Origin: Candidatus Binatia bacterium
GTDB lineage: Bacteria; Desulfobacterota; Binatia; HRBIN30
Length of the DNA: 64,000 nt
Direction: 5' to 3'
NCBI GenBank assembly: GCA_026004215.1
Contig: BPIR01000002.1
Location: forward strand, 113,844 to 177,843
This document shows, piece by piece, positions 35,705-44,978 of this stretch; the first letter of the stretch is position 1; each line of letters begins with the position of its first letter. Under the pieces are notes generated by a model. It was not told where the DNA came from and did not search any database. It saw only the letters and a list, made by a program, of their open reading frames with translations. Made by a program: the position numbers and the translations under genes.

Positions 35705-35917
35705 GTGTCGGAACTCGGCCGCTTCTTGATCCTCGCAGGTGTGATCCTCGTTGGTCTCGGTTTGCTGCTCACGTTCGCCGGCAAACTACCTTGGCTCGGC
35801 CGCCTGCCGGGTGACATCTATTACAAGACCGACCACGTCACCATTTACTTTCCCTTGATGACCAGCCTGATACTGAGCGTTGCGCTGACCCTGCTGATTT
35901 ACCTGTTCCGGCGCTGA
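35705..35917 (+). CDS. DUF2905 small membrane protein
   Basis: 70 residues from GTG 35705, which has a GGAGGG ribosome site 5 bp upstream; ATG 35693 would overlap that site and is less likely. Two hydrophobic helices (LILAGVILVGLGLLLTF, LMTSLILSVALTLLIYL) flank the conserved PWLGRLPGDI-x(3-6)-DHVTIYFPL loop typical of DUF2905. Function unknown, but it is a frequent neighbour of ruvB, as here. Confidence 0.9.
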   Translation: MSELGRFLILAGVILVGLGLLLTFAGKLPWLGRLPGDIYYKTDHVTIYFPLMTSLILSVALTLLIYLFRR

Positions 35918-36076
35918 GTTGGTAAAGGCATCGCGGGGCAGTGAGTGGTCCTGCCAAAGGGGCTCACCGCAGCCACGAGCGGCCGCCCTTGCAGATGGCG
36001 GGCCCGTGCACCGCACCAGATTCCCCTTGCTTGAGGCCAAGCCGTTCCGCAAAAAGGTTTTTGCGGAGGGTCGAAG

Positions 36077-37504
36077 ATGAAGTATCGCCACTTGTTGGGG
36101 ATATTGGCAATGGGAAGCCTCGCCGTCGCGTCAACAGAAACACGTGCCTTGTCGCCCCAGGCCACCGCGGCGCAACTCTGCCGGACCAAGCTGACCAGTG
36201 CGGGCAAAGCCTACGCCAAAACCCGCCGCAACTTGCTCACTGCCTGCGCCGCCAAACTCCTCAAGTGCGCCCTCATGGAAGAGATCGATCACGCCGACGC
36301 CAAAAGCTGTCGCGACCAAGCCACCAGTTTTTGTGTAGCCAAGCTGGCAACACCTGGGCAGGGCCTGCAAAAGGCACGGGACAAGTTCGTCGAAAAGGCC
36401 GTGTCGGCCTGCACCCCGGCCGGGCAGACTGCGGTGTGTTCGACGAACCCTGGGGGGCTTTACCTCGACAATTTGCCGTTCTGCTGCAGCACATCCCCGG
36501 ATCTTCAGAGCTTGTTCGTGTGCGTGCGCGGGCTGCTGGACGGAATGGTGGATCAGGACACAGGGCTCGCCATGCCGCGGGCAGGACGGTTGCTCGATAA
36601 CATCGGTTTGGGCGGGCTGTTCGGGGCGCTGCTGCGCCCATTCAGCACCACCGTTACCCTGACCCAATCGGGCGGGAACCTAAACTCCCCAGGCATCATC
36701 AACGTACCTGCGACTCAAAACCTCGAGTTCAATGCAACGGCGCTTCCGTGCGGAAGCAACTCAGGTAACGGCACTCTCGAAGTTCGCGTGGGTTCGCAAG
36801 GGACAGGATGCGGAGACCTGGTGGCAGATCAAACCGTCACGATGAAAGAAAATGAATACGCGCTGTCCCCCCTGTACGTGGGGCCTTTTGACCAGAACAT
36901 GCTGTACTGCATCACCTGGAAGGATCCGGGCGGAGGTGGATGCACCAGTGGGCCAGGATCGTCAGTGTTCGGGCAAATCGTTGTGAGCGGCGGGAGCATG
37001 CCGCCCACAACCCTGGCAAGTCGCGCCACAGTGTTGGCCTGCCAGAACAAGTTCCGCTCCCAGGGAAAAGCAGTAGCGAACTTCGCCGCCAACAAGCTGC
37101 ACGCCTGCGGCGACAAAGTCGCCAAGTGCGAGCTGGCGAACGAGATCGACGGCGCGGGAACTTGCACGCCAGCCTACAACACACCTTGCTCGACCATCGA
37201 CACGGCCATAGACAACAAGCTTGTTTCCAGCGCCGGCAAAATCACCGCAGTTCCGGGGAGTTGCAGCTCGATCGCGTTTACGCAACTGCGATCTTTCGTT
37301 GGCGGACTGGGCTTTAAGATTGGAAGCTGCGGGTCAACGGCCGACCTCAACTCGCTTGCGCAGTGCGTTCTTGGCCAGCCCAATATGTCCACCGGCGTCA
37401 AATGTTTCGTGGAGTATGCCAGCCAGTTTCGCGATCCACGCCTGAAGCAATCATTGATTGCCGCGGGCCTGACTCCAAGCGTGGACTTCCCGTGCATCCC
37501 TTGA
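36077..37504 (+). CDS. Unrecognised secreted Cys-rich protein with a duplicated domain
   Basis: 475 residues with a signal peptide (HLLGILAMGSLAVASTETRA). Two copies of a Cys-rich helical domain are visible: about 33-190, starting with CRTKLTSAGKAYAKTRRNLL..CAAKLLKCALMEEID, and about 320-470, starting with CQNKFRSQGKAVANFAANKL..CGDKVAKCELANEID. Between them (about 190-310) lies a beta-rich, Ig-like stretch with its own Cys. I do not recognise the family. Even Cys spacing suggests disulfides outside the cytoplasm. Start ATG 36077 lies at AGGGTCGAAG. The next gene is convergent. Confidence 0.75.
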   Translation: MKYRHLLGILAMGSLAVASTETRALSPQATAAQLCRTKLTSAGKAYAKTRRNLLTACAAKLLKCALMEEIDHADAKSCRDQATSFCVAKLATPGQGLQKARDKFVEKAVSACTPAGQTAVCSTNPGGLYLDNLPFCCSTSPDLQSLFVCVRGLLDGMVDQDTGLAMPRAGRLLDNIGLGGLFGALLRPFSTTVTLTQSGGNLNSPGIINVPATQNLEFNATALPCGSNSGNGTLEVRVGSQGTGCGDLVADQTVTMKENEYALSPLYVGPFDQNMLYCITWKDPGGGGCTSGPGSSVFGQIVVSGGSMPPTTLASRATVLACQNKFRSQGKAVANFAANKLHACGDKVAKCELANEIDGAGTCTPAYNTPCSTIDTAIDNKLVSSAGKITAVPGSCSSIAFTQLRSFVGGLGFKIGSCGSTADLNSLAQCVLGQPNMSTGVKCFVEYASQFRDPRLKQSLIAAGLTPSVDFPCIP

Positions 37505-37646
37505 GAAGCCGTAGGAGCGCCGGAGGGGGGCACAGCATGCCGTGCCCCTGCGACCTCCGGGCGACCGCGATTTGCCCGATAACGATTGCCTCGAACAAAT
37601 ATTGCCGCTCCTGAAGGACGATGGTGACCAACGATGCTGGCCGGTT

Positions 37647-37674
37647 GTAGGGGCGTACAGCCGTGCGCCCCTAC
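37647..37674. repeat. Imperfect GTAGGGGC palindrome
   Basis: 28-bp inverted repeat with gtaggggcg and cgcccctac arms and two mismatches. Related in the arms to the palindrome at 44057-44088. Confidence 0.7.
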
Positions 37675-37803
37675 GGCCTCCGGGCCCTGTCGTCCCTCGC
37701 CACTCGCCATTCACCACTCACAACTCGCCATTCGCCACTCGCTACTCGCCCTTTCATACCACCCGCACGCGGCCTGCGGCCGACTTCTCCCTGGTACCCG
37801 TAG

Positions 37804-37825
37804 GGGCGACCCCTTTTGGTCGCCC
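37804..37825. repeat. Short inverted repeat gggcgacc / ggtcgccc
   Basis: Eight-base arms around a 6-base T-rich loop, preceded by gtagg. Same arm sequence recurs at 51359-51380. Confidence 0.6.
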
Positions 37826-37855
37826 GAGGCGCTACCCGCCGTCTCCGGCGCGGGT

Positions 37856-38602
37856 TTACAAGCTCACGCGCAGCCCGTCGAAGGCCAGCTCCATCGTCAC
37901 TTCAGCACGGCGGTCCAGCACTTCCTGGCCGAGGTGAGTGAGAATTATCCGCCGGCTCTCGAACCTCGATCGAACGCCCTCGAGCGTGACGTACGCCAAG
38001 TGGTTGGGCACGATCGTGTCGAAAAAGCTGCACTCGCAAATGAACAAATCGGCCCCGGCCGACTGGCAAAGCAGGTCATCCGTCCAGCCTGTGTCCCCGC
38101 TGTACACGATACGCCGCGAGCCAATTTGCACTGCCACGCCCAGGGAAATTTCTTCCTGTTGGTGCGGCACTCGAAACGCTTCCAGCACAATCCCGGCGAT
38201 TTCGACGGTTCCGCCTGGATGAACCTCCCGGAAACGCAAATCGAAGGGTACCGGACGATGGCCAACGTCGCGGTACAGTGTGCGGAACAATGTCGTCACC
38301 CGCTCTGCTGTGCCCGGAGGGCCGATTACCTCCACGGGCCGGCTACGCTTCGTCCGGTAAATCCACTCCAAAAACAAAAACGGCAAGCCCCCGAAATGAT
38401 CGCCGTGCAAATGGCTGAGGAATATGCCATCCAGAGCCGCGGCATCCACCTCGTGACGGTGAAGCGCGGCTAGCGACGTCGCGCCGCAATCCAACAACAG
38501 CGTTGCACCTTCGCCCCGGAGCACGTAGCCCGCCTGGTGCTGGCCGCCCGAGCAAAACGCATCCCCCGCCCCCAGAAAGAGTACCTCGACACGCCCGCTC
38601 AT
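37856..38602 (-). CDS. MBL-fold metal-dependent hydrolase (RNase Z/phosphodiesterase-like)
   Basis: 248 residues. Metallo-beta-lactamase fold with the zinc motif SHLHGDHFGG (His64, His66, Asp68, His69), a later Asp in YSGDTGWTDDLL, and a final His in IILTHLG. The start MSGRVEVLFLGAGDAF and the LDCGATS motif are close to RNase Z-like and beta-lactamase-like phosphodiesterases; the exosite that marks tRNase Z is not seen, so a tRNA role is unproven. Its stop is followed by the repeat-rich region. Confidence 0.85.
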   Translation of the reverse strand: MSGRVEVLFLGAGDAFCSGGQHQAGYVLRGEGATLLLDCGATSLAALHRHEVDAAALDGIFLSHLHGDHFGGLPFLFLEWIYRTKRSRPVEVIGPPGTAERVTTLFRTLYRDVGHRPVPFDLRFREVHPGGTVEIAGIVLEAFRVPHQQEEISLGVAVQIGSRRIVYSGDTGWTDDLLCQSAGADLFICECSFFDTIVPNHLAYVTLEGVRSRFESRRIILTHLGQEVLDRRAEVTMELAFDGLRVSL

Positions 38603-38628
38603 GGTTGCATCTCCCGAACTCTCCGGCG

Positions 38629-41600
38629 CTATTCCTGTTGCGGGCGCTCCGCAAAGCGCAGGAGTTCGCGCGCCACAACCAAAGCTTGAGCTAATGTCAG
38701 CTCACGGCCCGCGCGCGCGTCACGCAGCAAAACCTGCAGATCCTCGAGTTCGCCTTGTTGCCACTTGGCCTCGGACAACAGGCACTGTTCCAGAGTCTTT
38801 CCGTGCTGCCCGCAGGCCAAAACCCTCTCCGTCAACTTTCGGTGAGCCGCAGCAATGTCATGCAGCAACTCGTTCCGTGCTCTTTGCTCCCAGCGGTTTT
38901 CCGCGGCGATGCCTTCCACACTGCGGCGTAGCCAGTCCAGGGAGAACAGTTCCGCCAAACCATAGTAGGAGCGCGCCACAATCACTGGATTTCGCTCTCC
39001 CCCGGCCGCGAGCTCGGCGATATCGAACAATTCAGCGGCATGCAGAGTCCGGCCCAGCCGCGTAGCCATATCCCGCGGCACTCCTAGGCTCGCGAGTCGC
39101 TCCATCGTGCGGTCCCACTCTGCGCGTGCTTCCGCATGGAAAACGTCGGGGAGCGCCTCCCACAACGGTGTGGTGGCACGGCGTAACGCTTCGTACATAT
39201 CGGCTGCGGGAACATTCGCCGGTTGAGTCTCCAAGTACCAAGCAACGGCGCGCTCCAGGCCCCGCTCTGCGCACAACAAAATTTCGCGCTCCCCCTCGCT
39301 GGAAAGCGCTGGTTGTAACTGGCCGATTTCGGCCCACATTCGGTCCCACTCCAAAACCGCGCCCACTACGGCAATTGCGCGAACCGCAGCCACCGGCTTG
39401 GCGCCGGTATCGCGGCAAAGGCGCGGCACGAATGTCATGCCCAGCCGATCGATCACCTCGTTGGCCACTTCCACAGCAATGATTTCGCGGCGCAGCGGGT
39501 GACTCCGCACGGCCAGGCCGAACCGCTGGCAGATGGGGGCTGGGAAATACCCGCGCAAGTACGTTTCGAAAAATCCGTCGTCCGGAAGGGAACTGGCCAA
39601 AATTTCCCGTTGCAACCAGCGTTTCGTATGGGCGAGCATCACCGCCAGTTCCGGCTGTGTCAGCCCTAAAAATTGCGGGCGCCGTGCCCGTAGCTGGTCG
39701 CGATCCGGCAGGTGTTCTGCTCGCCGATCCAGCAGGCCGTCGGACTCCAACTGCGACATGAGATCGCGAAACTCGTGCAAGCGAGTTCGGCTCCGCCACT
39801 GGTCTAGACTCAACACCTGCGCCTGGCGGCGGTTGTGGTGCAGGACCCGCTCGATCACGTCTGCTTCCACCTCAGCGAGCAAGCGGTTGCGCTCCTCGTA
39901 TGTCAGGTGTCCGGCCTCCATCGCTGTGGCCAGGCAAATCTTGAGGTTCACCTCGTGGTCGGACATGTCCACGCCGGCCGAATTGTCGATCGCGTCGGTA
40001 TGGATGCTTCCCCCATGTAATGCGAACTCCACGCGACCGCGTTGGGTGAAACCGAGGTTGCCTCCTTCCCCGACCACTTGGACCCGCAAGTCGCGAGCGT
40101 CCACGCGGACCCCGTCATTCGCCGGGTCGTTCGCGGCGGCATGAGGCTCATCGCTGGCCTTGACGTAGGTGCCAATGCCGCCGTTCCACAGCAAATCGGC
40201 ACGAGCGCACAAAACGGCGCGCACCAGTTCCTCGCCCGAATATTCTCTCGGCTCCAGACCCAATAGCTCCCGAGCCTCATCGGAAAGCTGCACCCGCTTC
40301 GCCCCACGCGGATACACTCCACCCCCTCGGCTCAGCATCTCCGGATTGTAATCGGCCCAACTCGATTGCGGCAAGCGAAAGAGCCGTTCTCTTTCGTTGT
40401 AGGAGCGCAGTGGGTCGGGATCCGGATCGATGAACACGTGGCGGTGATCAAAGGCGGCCCTCAGCCGCAGGCGGCGCGACCACAACATGCCGTTGCCGAA
40501 CACGTCACCGCTCATGTCTCCAATGCCGATCACGTCGAGTGTCTGCTCGTCCAGGTTCCGGCCGCGGTCGTAAAAGTGCCGCCGCACGCACTCCCACACT
40601 CCCTTGGCTGTAATGCCTTGTTTCTTGTGGTCGTAGCCAAACTTGCCCCCCGAAGCGAAAGCGTCGCCCAGCCAGAATCCTCGTTGCAGCGCAATTTCAT
40701 TCGCAAGATCCGAAAACGTGGCCGTACCCTTGTCAGCCGCGACGACGAGGTACGGGTCGGGAGCATCATAGGCAACCACCCGCGCTGGCGTTTCCACCCG
40801 CCCTCGCACCACATTGTCGGTCACGTCGAGCAAAGCCCCTATGTACGCACGGTAGGCCGCTGCCGCTTCGTCCACCGGAACTGGGTACGTGTGGGCGCGC
40901 CGGACGACGAAGCCACCCTTGGCTCCGCCGGGAACGATCAGTGCGTTCTTGACGTCCTGCGTCAGCATCAGGGCCAGGACTTCTTTGCGGAAATCCGAGC
41001 GGTCGCTTTGCCGGATTCCTCCGCGGGCGACTCGCGCCGCCCGCAAGTGCACCCCTTCGACGAGCGGCCCGTGCACGTATGTCTCCAGCAGGGGCTTGGG
41101 CCCGATGCCCGGCAGGCGCGCGCCTTCGAATTTGAGTGCGATGGTTGCCGGCTCGCGAGGTGTCTCGGCAGGACCAAAATAGGAGGTACGAACGGTGGCC
41201 TGCATAATCGCAAAGAGAGAGCGGAGCAAACGGTCCTCCTCGATCGTGCTGACCCCTTCGAGTGCCGACTCGAAACGAGCCTGCACCGGAGCCAGCACAG
41301 CATCTTGTCGCTGGCGCGCAGCTTCTGGCCGGTCTGGATCGAACTTGGCGCAAAAATACTCCCACAGGGCCCGCGCGCATGCAGGCCAATGGACCAGCGT
41401 GCGGACAATGGTTTCTCGGCTCGGGGCTAGCCCGAGCTGCAGCGCATAATTGGCGTAGGCCCGCAGCAAGTCCACCTGGCGCCATGTCAAGCGCGCGTAC
41501 AGAATCAGGCGATTGAGCGGGTCGTTCTCCAGTTTACCCGAGTGCAGCAGCAGCACGGCGTCGCGAACCAACGGAGCCACTTCCTCCAACACGATGGGCA

Positions 41601-43527
41601 GTCCGCGTGCATCCCGTACGGGGAAGGAGTGAATTTGCACCCTCCCGAGCTCCTCCAGGAAGAGTTCATGGGCATCCTGCGCCAACACCTGGAAGCCGAG
41701 ATTTTCGAGGTAAGGCAAGAAGTCGCTAAGCACGAGCGGAGGTCCGGGGAGGTACAGCTTCAGAACGACCTCGTTTGGGAAGCTGCTCACGCTCCCCGCT
41801 GGAAGCAAATCCACCTGCGCCGTCTTGCTGGCAAGCACGGTTTCCAGGTTCGCCACGTCGGTCACCGCGGCTTGTACGTCGGTGGCCGCACGATACGCCT
41901 CGCCAAATACGGACAAATATCGGTGAGCGAGGGTCTGGGCGATATCCCGTGAGTAGGCCTGCTCCAGGGCGCTGCGAAAACGATCCTCCCAGGTCTGAAG
42001 CAACGAGCGGATCCCGCGGCGGAGTTCCTCGACCGAAACGAGTCGTCCAGCCCCTGCGCGCGGGGCGACGTAATAGTGCATCCGCACATGCGGGCGCTCG
42101 TCGAGGGACAGCCGACTCTCCAGAATCGCGGCGCCCGCAAAGTGGCCGAGCAACTGGCTTTCCACTTGCCGCTCGATTTCGTGCGAGAATCGGTTTTGCG
42201 GAAAGGACACCGTCACGAACACGCCGCGTTCCAGCGGATCGGGCTGCACGACCACCGCCACGTCCTCGCTTTCCTCCGCCGCCTGCAACGTCCGGATGGT
42301 CTGGCGCAGCTGCTCTGGGGCCAAGGCCAGAAGCTGCACGCGCGACATGCTGTTGAACAGCGCGACAATTTCCCGGTACGAGTGCGTCCCCTCCTCCGCC
42401 CCTTCTGCCTCCAGGATGTGCGCCAGCTTCAACCGTAACAGGGGCACGCGCATGGGTTCTTCCGCATACGCTCTCGCGGTGAAGAGCCCGAGGAAGCGGC
42501 GCTCGCCCACGACAACGCCCGCACCATCCACTCGCTTGACTCCAATGTAATCCATGTGCCCTGCACGATGGATCGGGCTTTCGGCGTTGGTTTTGGAAAT
42601 CAACCACAGTGGCGGCTCGTTCAATCGCCGCCGCAGATTTTCCGGCAACGGCCGGGCCTCGAAATAGTGGGAGCGCTGCTCTTCGCGTAAGATGCCGAGC
42701 CCCGAGCCGCGGCGCACCTGTGCGACACGCTCGTGCCCGTACCCACGAAATTCGTACTCGCGGTAGCCGAGAAACACGAAGTTCTTTTGCCCCAACCAAT
42801 CCAAAAAGGCGGCAAACTCGTCCACATCCGCCGACCACGGGCGAGGCAGAGTGTGGCTCCGCAACTCATCCGCAATCTCCTCAGCCTTGCTCCGCATCGC
42901 CGGGTAATCGTCCGTCGCCCAAACGACGGCGGTGAGCCGTTGCTGGAGCAAGGGGGCCAGTGCAGCCGGGTCGGACACGCCTTCCATCTCTATGCGTAAA
43001 ACGGACTCGCGTTGGCCGAACTCCGCGCGCGTGTGAATGGCGCGGATCTCCCCCCGTTCGTCACGCTCCACGACGAAGATCGGATGCATCAGGCTGTGGA
43101 TGCGCGCGCCGGCCGCCCGCAGGCTCTCCTGCACGGTGTCGACGATAAACGGGCGGTCGCGCATCCACGTCCGCACCACGAATGCATGGGGCTGCCGCGG
43201 ATGGGGTAAAATCTCCACCCGAGGTTCCTGCTTTCCCGGCATCTGCAAGAAACGAAAGATTTCGCTTATGAGCGCGACGAGTTCCTCCACCTCCCTTTGC
43301 GCCAGAAGCTCCGAGCCAGACCGCTCCAGCCACTGCCGGGCCAAGCCTTCCACCAGCACTCGTTCCCCCGGCGCAACCCGTGCGCGCAACTCGGCGATTA
43401 CCCGCTCCAGCTTGGACGGTTCGCCTCCGCCAGGCGGCCGCGGCCCAGTGGGCTCCGCGGCCTCTGTTTTCTCTTGCTGGGCACGTTCGGCCATGAGACG
43501 GGCAATTGCCTTGGATAGTTCTGCCAC
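38629..43527 (-). CDS. NAD-dependent glutamate dehydrogenase, large (180-kDa) type
   Basis: 1632 residues from GTG 43527 (ATG 43494 is also possible). Oxidises glutamate to 2-oxoglutarate and ammonia. The long N-terminal half is typical of this class and includes ACT-like regions. The catalytic part (about 830-1010) has ARGGIRQSDRSDFRKEVLAL, NALIVPGGAKGGFVV and VIGIGDMSGDVFGNGMLWS, then GGIGTYVKAS and QVVGEGGNLGFTQRGRVEFA in the nucleotide-binding part. The usual GGIRWSDR has Gln for Trp. Three bp upstream ends the GNAT gene, so the pair is co-transcribed. Confidence 0.93.
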   Translation of the reverse strand: MAELSKAIARLMAERAQQEKTEAAEPTGPRPPGGGEPSKLERVIAELRARVAPGERVLVEGLARQWLERSGSELLAQREVEELVALISEIFRFLQMPGKQEPRVEILPHPRQPHAFVVRTWMRDRPFIVDTVQESLRAAGARIHSLMHPIFVVERDERGEIRAIHTRAEFGQRESVLRIEMEGVSDPAALAPLLQQRLTAVVWATDDYPAMRSKAEEIADELRSHTLPRPWSADVDEFAAFLDWLGQKNFVFLGYREYEFRGYGHERVAQVRRGSGLGILREEQRSHYFEARPLPENLRRRLNEPPLWLISKTNAESPIHRAGHMDYIGVKRVDGAGVVVGERRFLGLFTARAYAEEPMRVPLLRLKLAHILEAEGAEEGTHSYREIVALFNSMSRVQLLALAPEQLRQTIRTLQAAEESEDVAVVVQPDPLERGVFVTVSFPQNRFSHEIERQVESQLLGHFAGAAILESRLSLDERPHVRMHYYVAPRAGAGRLVSVEELRRGIRSLLQTWEDRFRSALEQAYSRDIAQTLAHRYLSVFGEAYRAATDVQAAVTDVANLETVLASKTAQVDLLPAGSVSSFPNEVVLKLYLPGPPLVLSDFLPYLENLGFQVLAQDAHELFLEELGRVQIHSFPVRDARGLPIVLEEVAPLVRDAVLLLHSGKLENDPLNRLILYARLTWRQVDLLRAYANYALQLGLAPSRETIVRTLVHWPACARALWEYFCAKFDPDRPEAARQRQDAVLAPVQARFESALEGVSTIEEDRLLRSLFAIMQATVRTSYFGPAETPREPATIALKFEGARLPGIGPKPLLETYVHGPLVEGVHLRAARVARGGIRQSDRSDFRKEVLALMLTQDVKNALIVPGGAKGGFVVRRAHTYPVPVDEAAAAYRAYIGALLDVTDNVVRGRVETPARVVAYDAPDPYLVVAADKGTATFSDLANEIALQRGFWLGDAFASGGKFGYDHKKQGITAKGVWECVRRHFYDRGRNLDEQTLDVIGIGDMSGDVFGNGMLWSRRLRLRAAFDHRHVFIDPDPDPLRSYNERERLFRLPQSSWADYNPEMLSRGGGVYPRGAKRVQLSDEARELLGLEPREYSGEELVRAVLCARADLLWNGGIGTYVKASDEPHAAANDPANDGVRVDARDLRVQVVGEGGNLGFTQRGRVEFALHGGSIHTDAIDNSAGVDMSDHEVNLKICLATAMEAGHLTYEERNRLLAEVEADVIERVLHHNRRQAQVLSLDQWRSRTRLHEFRDLMSQLESDGLLDRRAEHLPDRDQLRARRPQFLGLTQPELAVMLAHTKRWLQREILASSLPDDGFFETYLRGYFPAPICQRFGLAVRSHPLRREIIAVEVANEVIDRLGMTFVPRLCRDTGAKPVAAVRAIAVVGAVLEWDRMWAEIGQLQPALSSEGEREILLCAERGLERAVAWYLETQPANVPAADMYEALRRATTPLWEALPDVFHAEARAEWDRTMERLASLGVPRDMATRLGRTLHAAELFDIAELAAGGERNPVIVARSYYGLAELFSLDWLRRSVEGIAAENRWEQRARNELLHDIAAAHRKLTERVLACGQHGKTLEQCLLSEAKWQQGELEDLQVLLRDARAGRELTLAQALVVARELLRFAERPQQE

Positions 43528-43530
43528 GGT

Positions 43531-44016
43531 TCAATGCTCCTCTTGTTCCCGGCTCCCCGTCTCCTCGGGTACCGAGGCTAAATACCACTGGCCGACAAGT
43601 CGAAAACCGGCGGCCGACAGCGTGCCATGTATCGCGCCCGACCCATTCACCGACCGGTACACCAGAACCCGACAATCGCGCTTTCGCGCCCGTCGAAACG
43701 CTAGCGCCACCAGGGCCTCCGTGACCTCCTGACTAGCGGCATGAGGCGCCACCATCATGCAACTGATCTCAGCCCTTCGCGGGGCCACGAGCTCGCGCAC
43801 GTACACGATGTGCACCAAACCTACGAGCGTCTCGCCCACAAAAGCAAGATAGAGGTCGTTGCCCAGATCGTTCACGATATGCCGAAAGCGGCGCAGAGTG
43901 CGCCTTTCTGCCCGCAGCTCTCCTGCACCACATTGCGCGACCAGCGCGGCTACGATCTCGAAGTCACGCCAATGTGCGCGCCGGGTGTGCAACCCTTCTC
44001 CTCGTTGCGCCTGCAT
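43531..44016 (-). CDS. GNAT family acetyltransferase
   Basis: 161 residues from ATG 44016. GNAT-like features: an N-terminal acceptor arm (HTRRAHWRDFEIVAALVAQ), YLAFVGETLVGLVHIVYVRE, the C-terminal AHIHGTL-like SGAIHGTLSAAGFRLVGQWYL with an aromatic end. Substrate unknown. The frame is open to 44073, but those extra residues come from a palindromic repeat, so the inner start is chosen. It ends 3 bp before the NAD-GDH start. Confidence 0.72.
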   Translation of the reverse strand: MQAQRGEGLHTRRAHWRDFEIVAALVAQCGAGELRAERRTLRRFRHIVNDLGNDLYLAFVGETLVGLVHIVYVRELVAPRRAEISCMMVAPHAASQEVTEALVALAFRRARKRDCRVLVYRSVNGSGAIHGTLSAAGFRLVGQWYLASVPEETGSREQEEH

Positions 44017-44039
44017 GCCTTTGTGCTTAGCACAGGGGT

Positions 44040-44062
44040 GTAGGGTGTAGTGTAGGGTGTAG
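44040..44062. repeat. Direct repeats of gtagggtgtag
   Basis: Two back-to-back copies of an 11-12-bp unit, running into the palindrome. Located just upstream of the GNAT start. Confidence 0.75.
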
Positions 44063-44088
44063 GGGCACGGCATGCCGTGCCCCTACAC
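44057..44088. repeat. 32-bp perfect palindrome
   Basis: Inverted repeat with 15-base arms beginning gtgtaggggcacggc around a two-base AT centre. It is followed by gccactcgccat, the same heptamer family as at 37.7 kb. Likely a REP- or MITE-like dispersed element; it could form a hairpin or cruciform. Confidence 0.85.
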
Positions 44089-44249
44089 GCCACTCGCCAT
44101 CTCATCCCCCCTCACCGGGCCTGCGGCCACGCTCTGCCGCGAAGGCGAGCGGGGGCTGCTGGTCGAGGCGGGTAGGGCGGGCCGCTGGCGCCTTTCGTCG
44201 CGTGCGGAAACGTGGGTGTCCTATTTTGCAGCCAATTTTCTCCGGCGCG

Positions 44250-44978
44250 TCAGGAATCCAGCTCGTCCGCCAAGGCACGCAAGAGACTCGCGCCATCTCC
44301 TGCCCAAACACTCCCGTGCATGCAGGCGAGCGTGGACGGGGCAGTCGCGGCTAAACGCTCGAGAATCCGCCGGGCGTGGCGAGTGTGGGAGTAGTAATCC
44401 AATGCCGCGCGGAAGCTCTCGCTCGGGCCCAAAATGTCCGCCTCCGTCACTGCGGGAAGTCCATTTCCTGGCTGCGTGAACAAGTCTCCGCAAAGCAAAG
44501 TACTCGTGCGCTCCTCGAACACGAGACCGCACTCCCATGCGTGCGGGACGTGGGGTGTGTCGAGCCAGCACAACGTATGGTCTCCGATCGAGAGCCGCTC
44601 GCCGTCGCCAAGCGCACGAGGCGCGCGATCGGCAAGGTCCGCAATGGAAACCTCCGCGGCAATTCGACCGCAAAGCGGCGTCGCCTGTGGGGCAATGGCG
44701 AGCCACTCGTTCAGGGACCCACACTCGTCCGCCTCTACGTGCGAAACACCAACGTAACGCAAGCTGCTTGCCGGGATCACCGCAGACACGGCCTCCACTA
44801 CGAGCGGAAACAATCGCCGCGGACCAGTGTGAAAGAGGAGCGAAAACTCGTCCACAACGAGAAACTGGTTGAACGAAAAGCCGTTGGGCATGCCACCCAA
44901 CGCAACCGGCGTGTTGATCCGGTAAATGCGTTCGGCAACTTCCTCGATATTGGTCCCCGATTGCAGATTGGTGATCAT
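44250..44978 (-). CDS. Stand-alone flavodiiron-type (ODP) MBL-fold protein
   Basis: 242 residues from ATG 44978, after an AAAGGGAGA ribosome site. The ODP fold of flavodiiron proteins without the flavodoxin part. Di-iron ligands are all present: HVEADE (His80, Glu82, Asp84), His146 in TPHVPHAWE, Asp165 in LLCGDLF, and His221 in CMHGSVW. The residue after Asp84, His in most FDPs, is Glu here. Family members sense or reduce O2 or NO; with no electron-donor domain, it would need a partner or act as a sensor. A 300-bp gap separates it from the VWA gene. Confidence 0.85.
   Translation of the reverse strand: MITNLQSGTNIEEVAERIYRINTPVALGGMPNGFSFNQFLVVDEFSLLFHTGPRRLFPLVVEAVSAVIPASSLRYVGVSHVEADECGSLNEWLAIAPQATPLCGRIAAEVSIADLADRAPRALGDGERLSIGDHTLCWLDTPHVPHAWECGLVFEERTSTLLCGDLFTQPGNGLPAVTEADILGPSESFRAALDYYSHTRHARRILERLAATAPSTLACMHGSVWAGDGASLLRALADELDS

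Larger units (their letters stand above)
37505..37855. other. Repeat-rich intergenic region
   Basis: 351 bp. Holds an imperfect palindrome at 37647-37674, a run of short direct repeats of cactcgcca type at about 37695-37750, and a second inverted repeat at 37804-37825. No gene is recognised. The pieces match elements near 44.1 kb and 51.4 kb. Confidence 0.7.

Noticed and set aside
37934..38473. Plus-strand frame antisense to the MBL hydrolase
   Set aside because: Shadow of the real gene, whose metal motif is on the minus strand.
44017..44073. Longer N-terminus of the GNAT gene
   Set aside because: The added residues come from the palindromic and tandem repeats rather than from conserved protein sequence.
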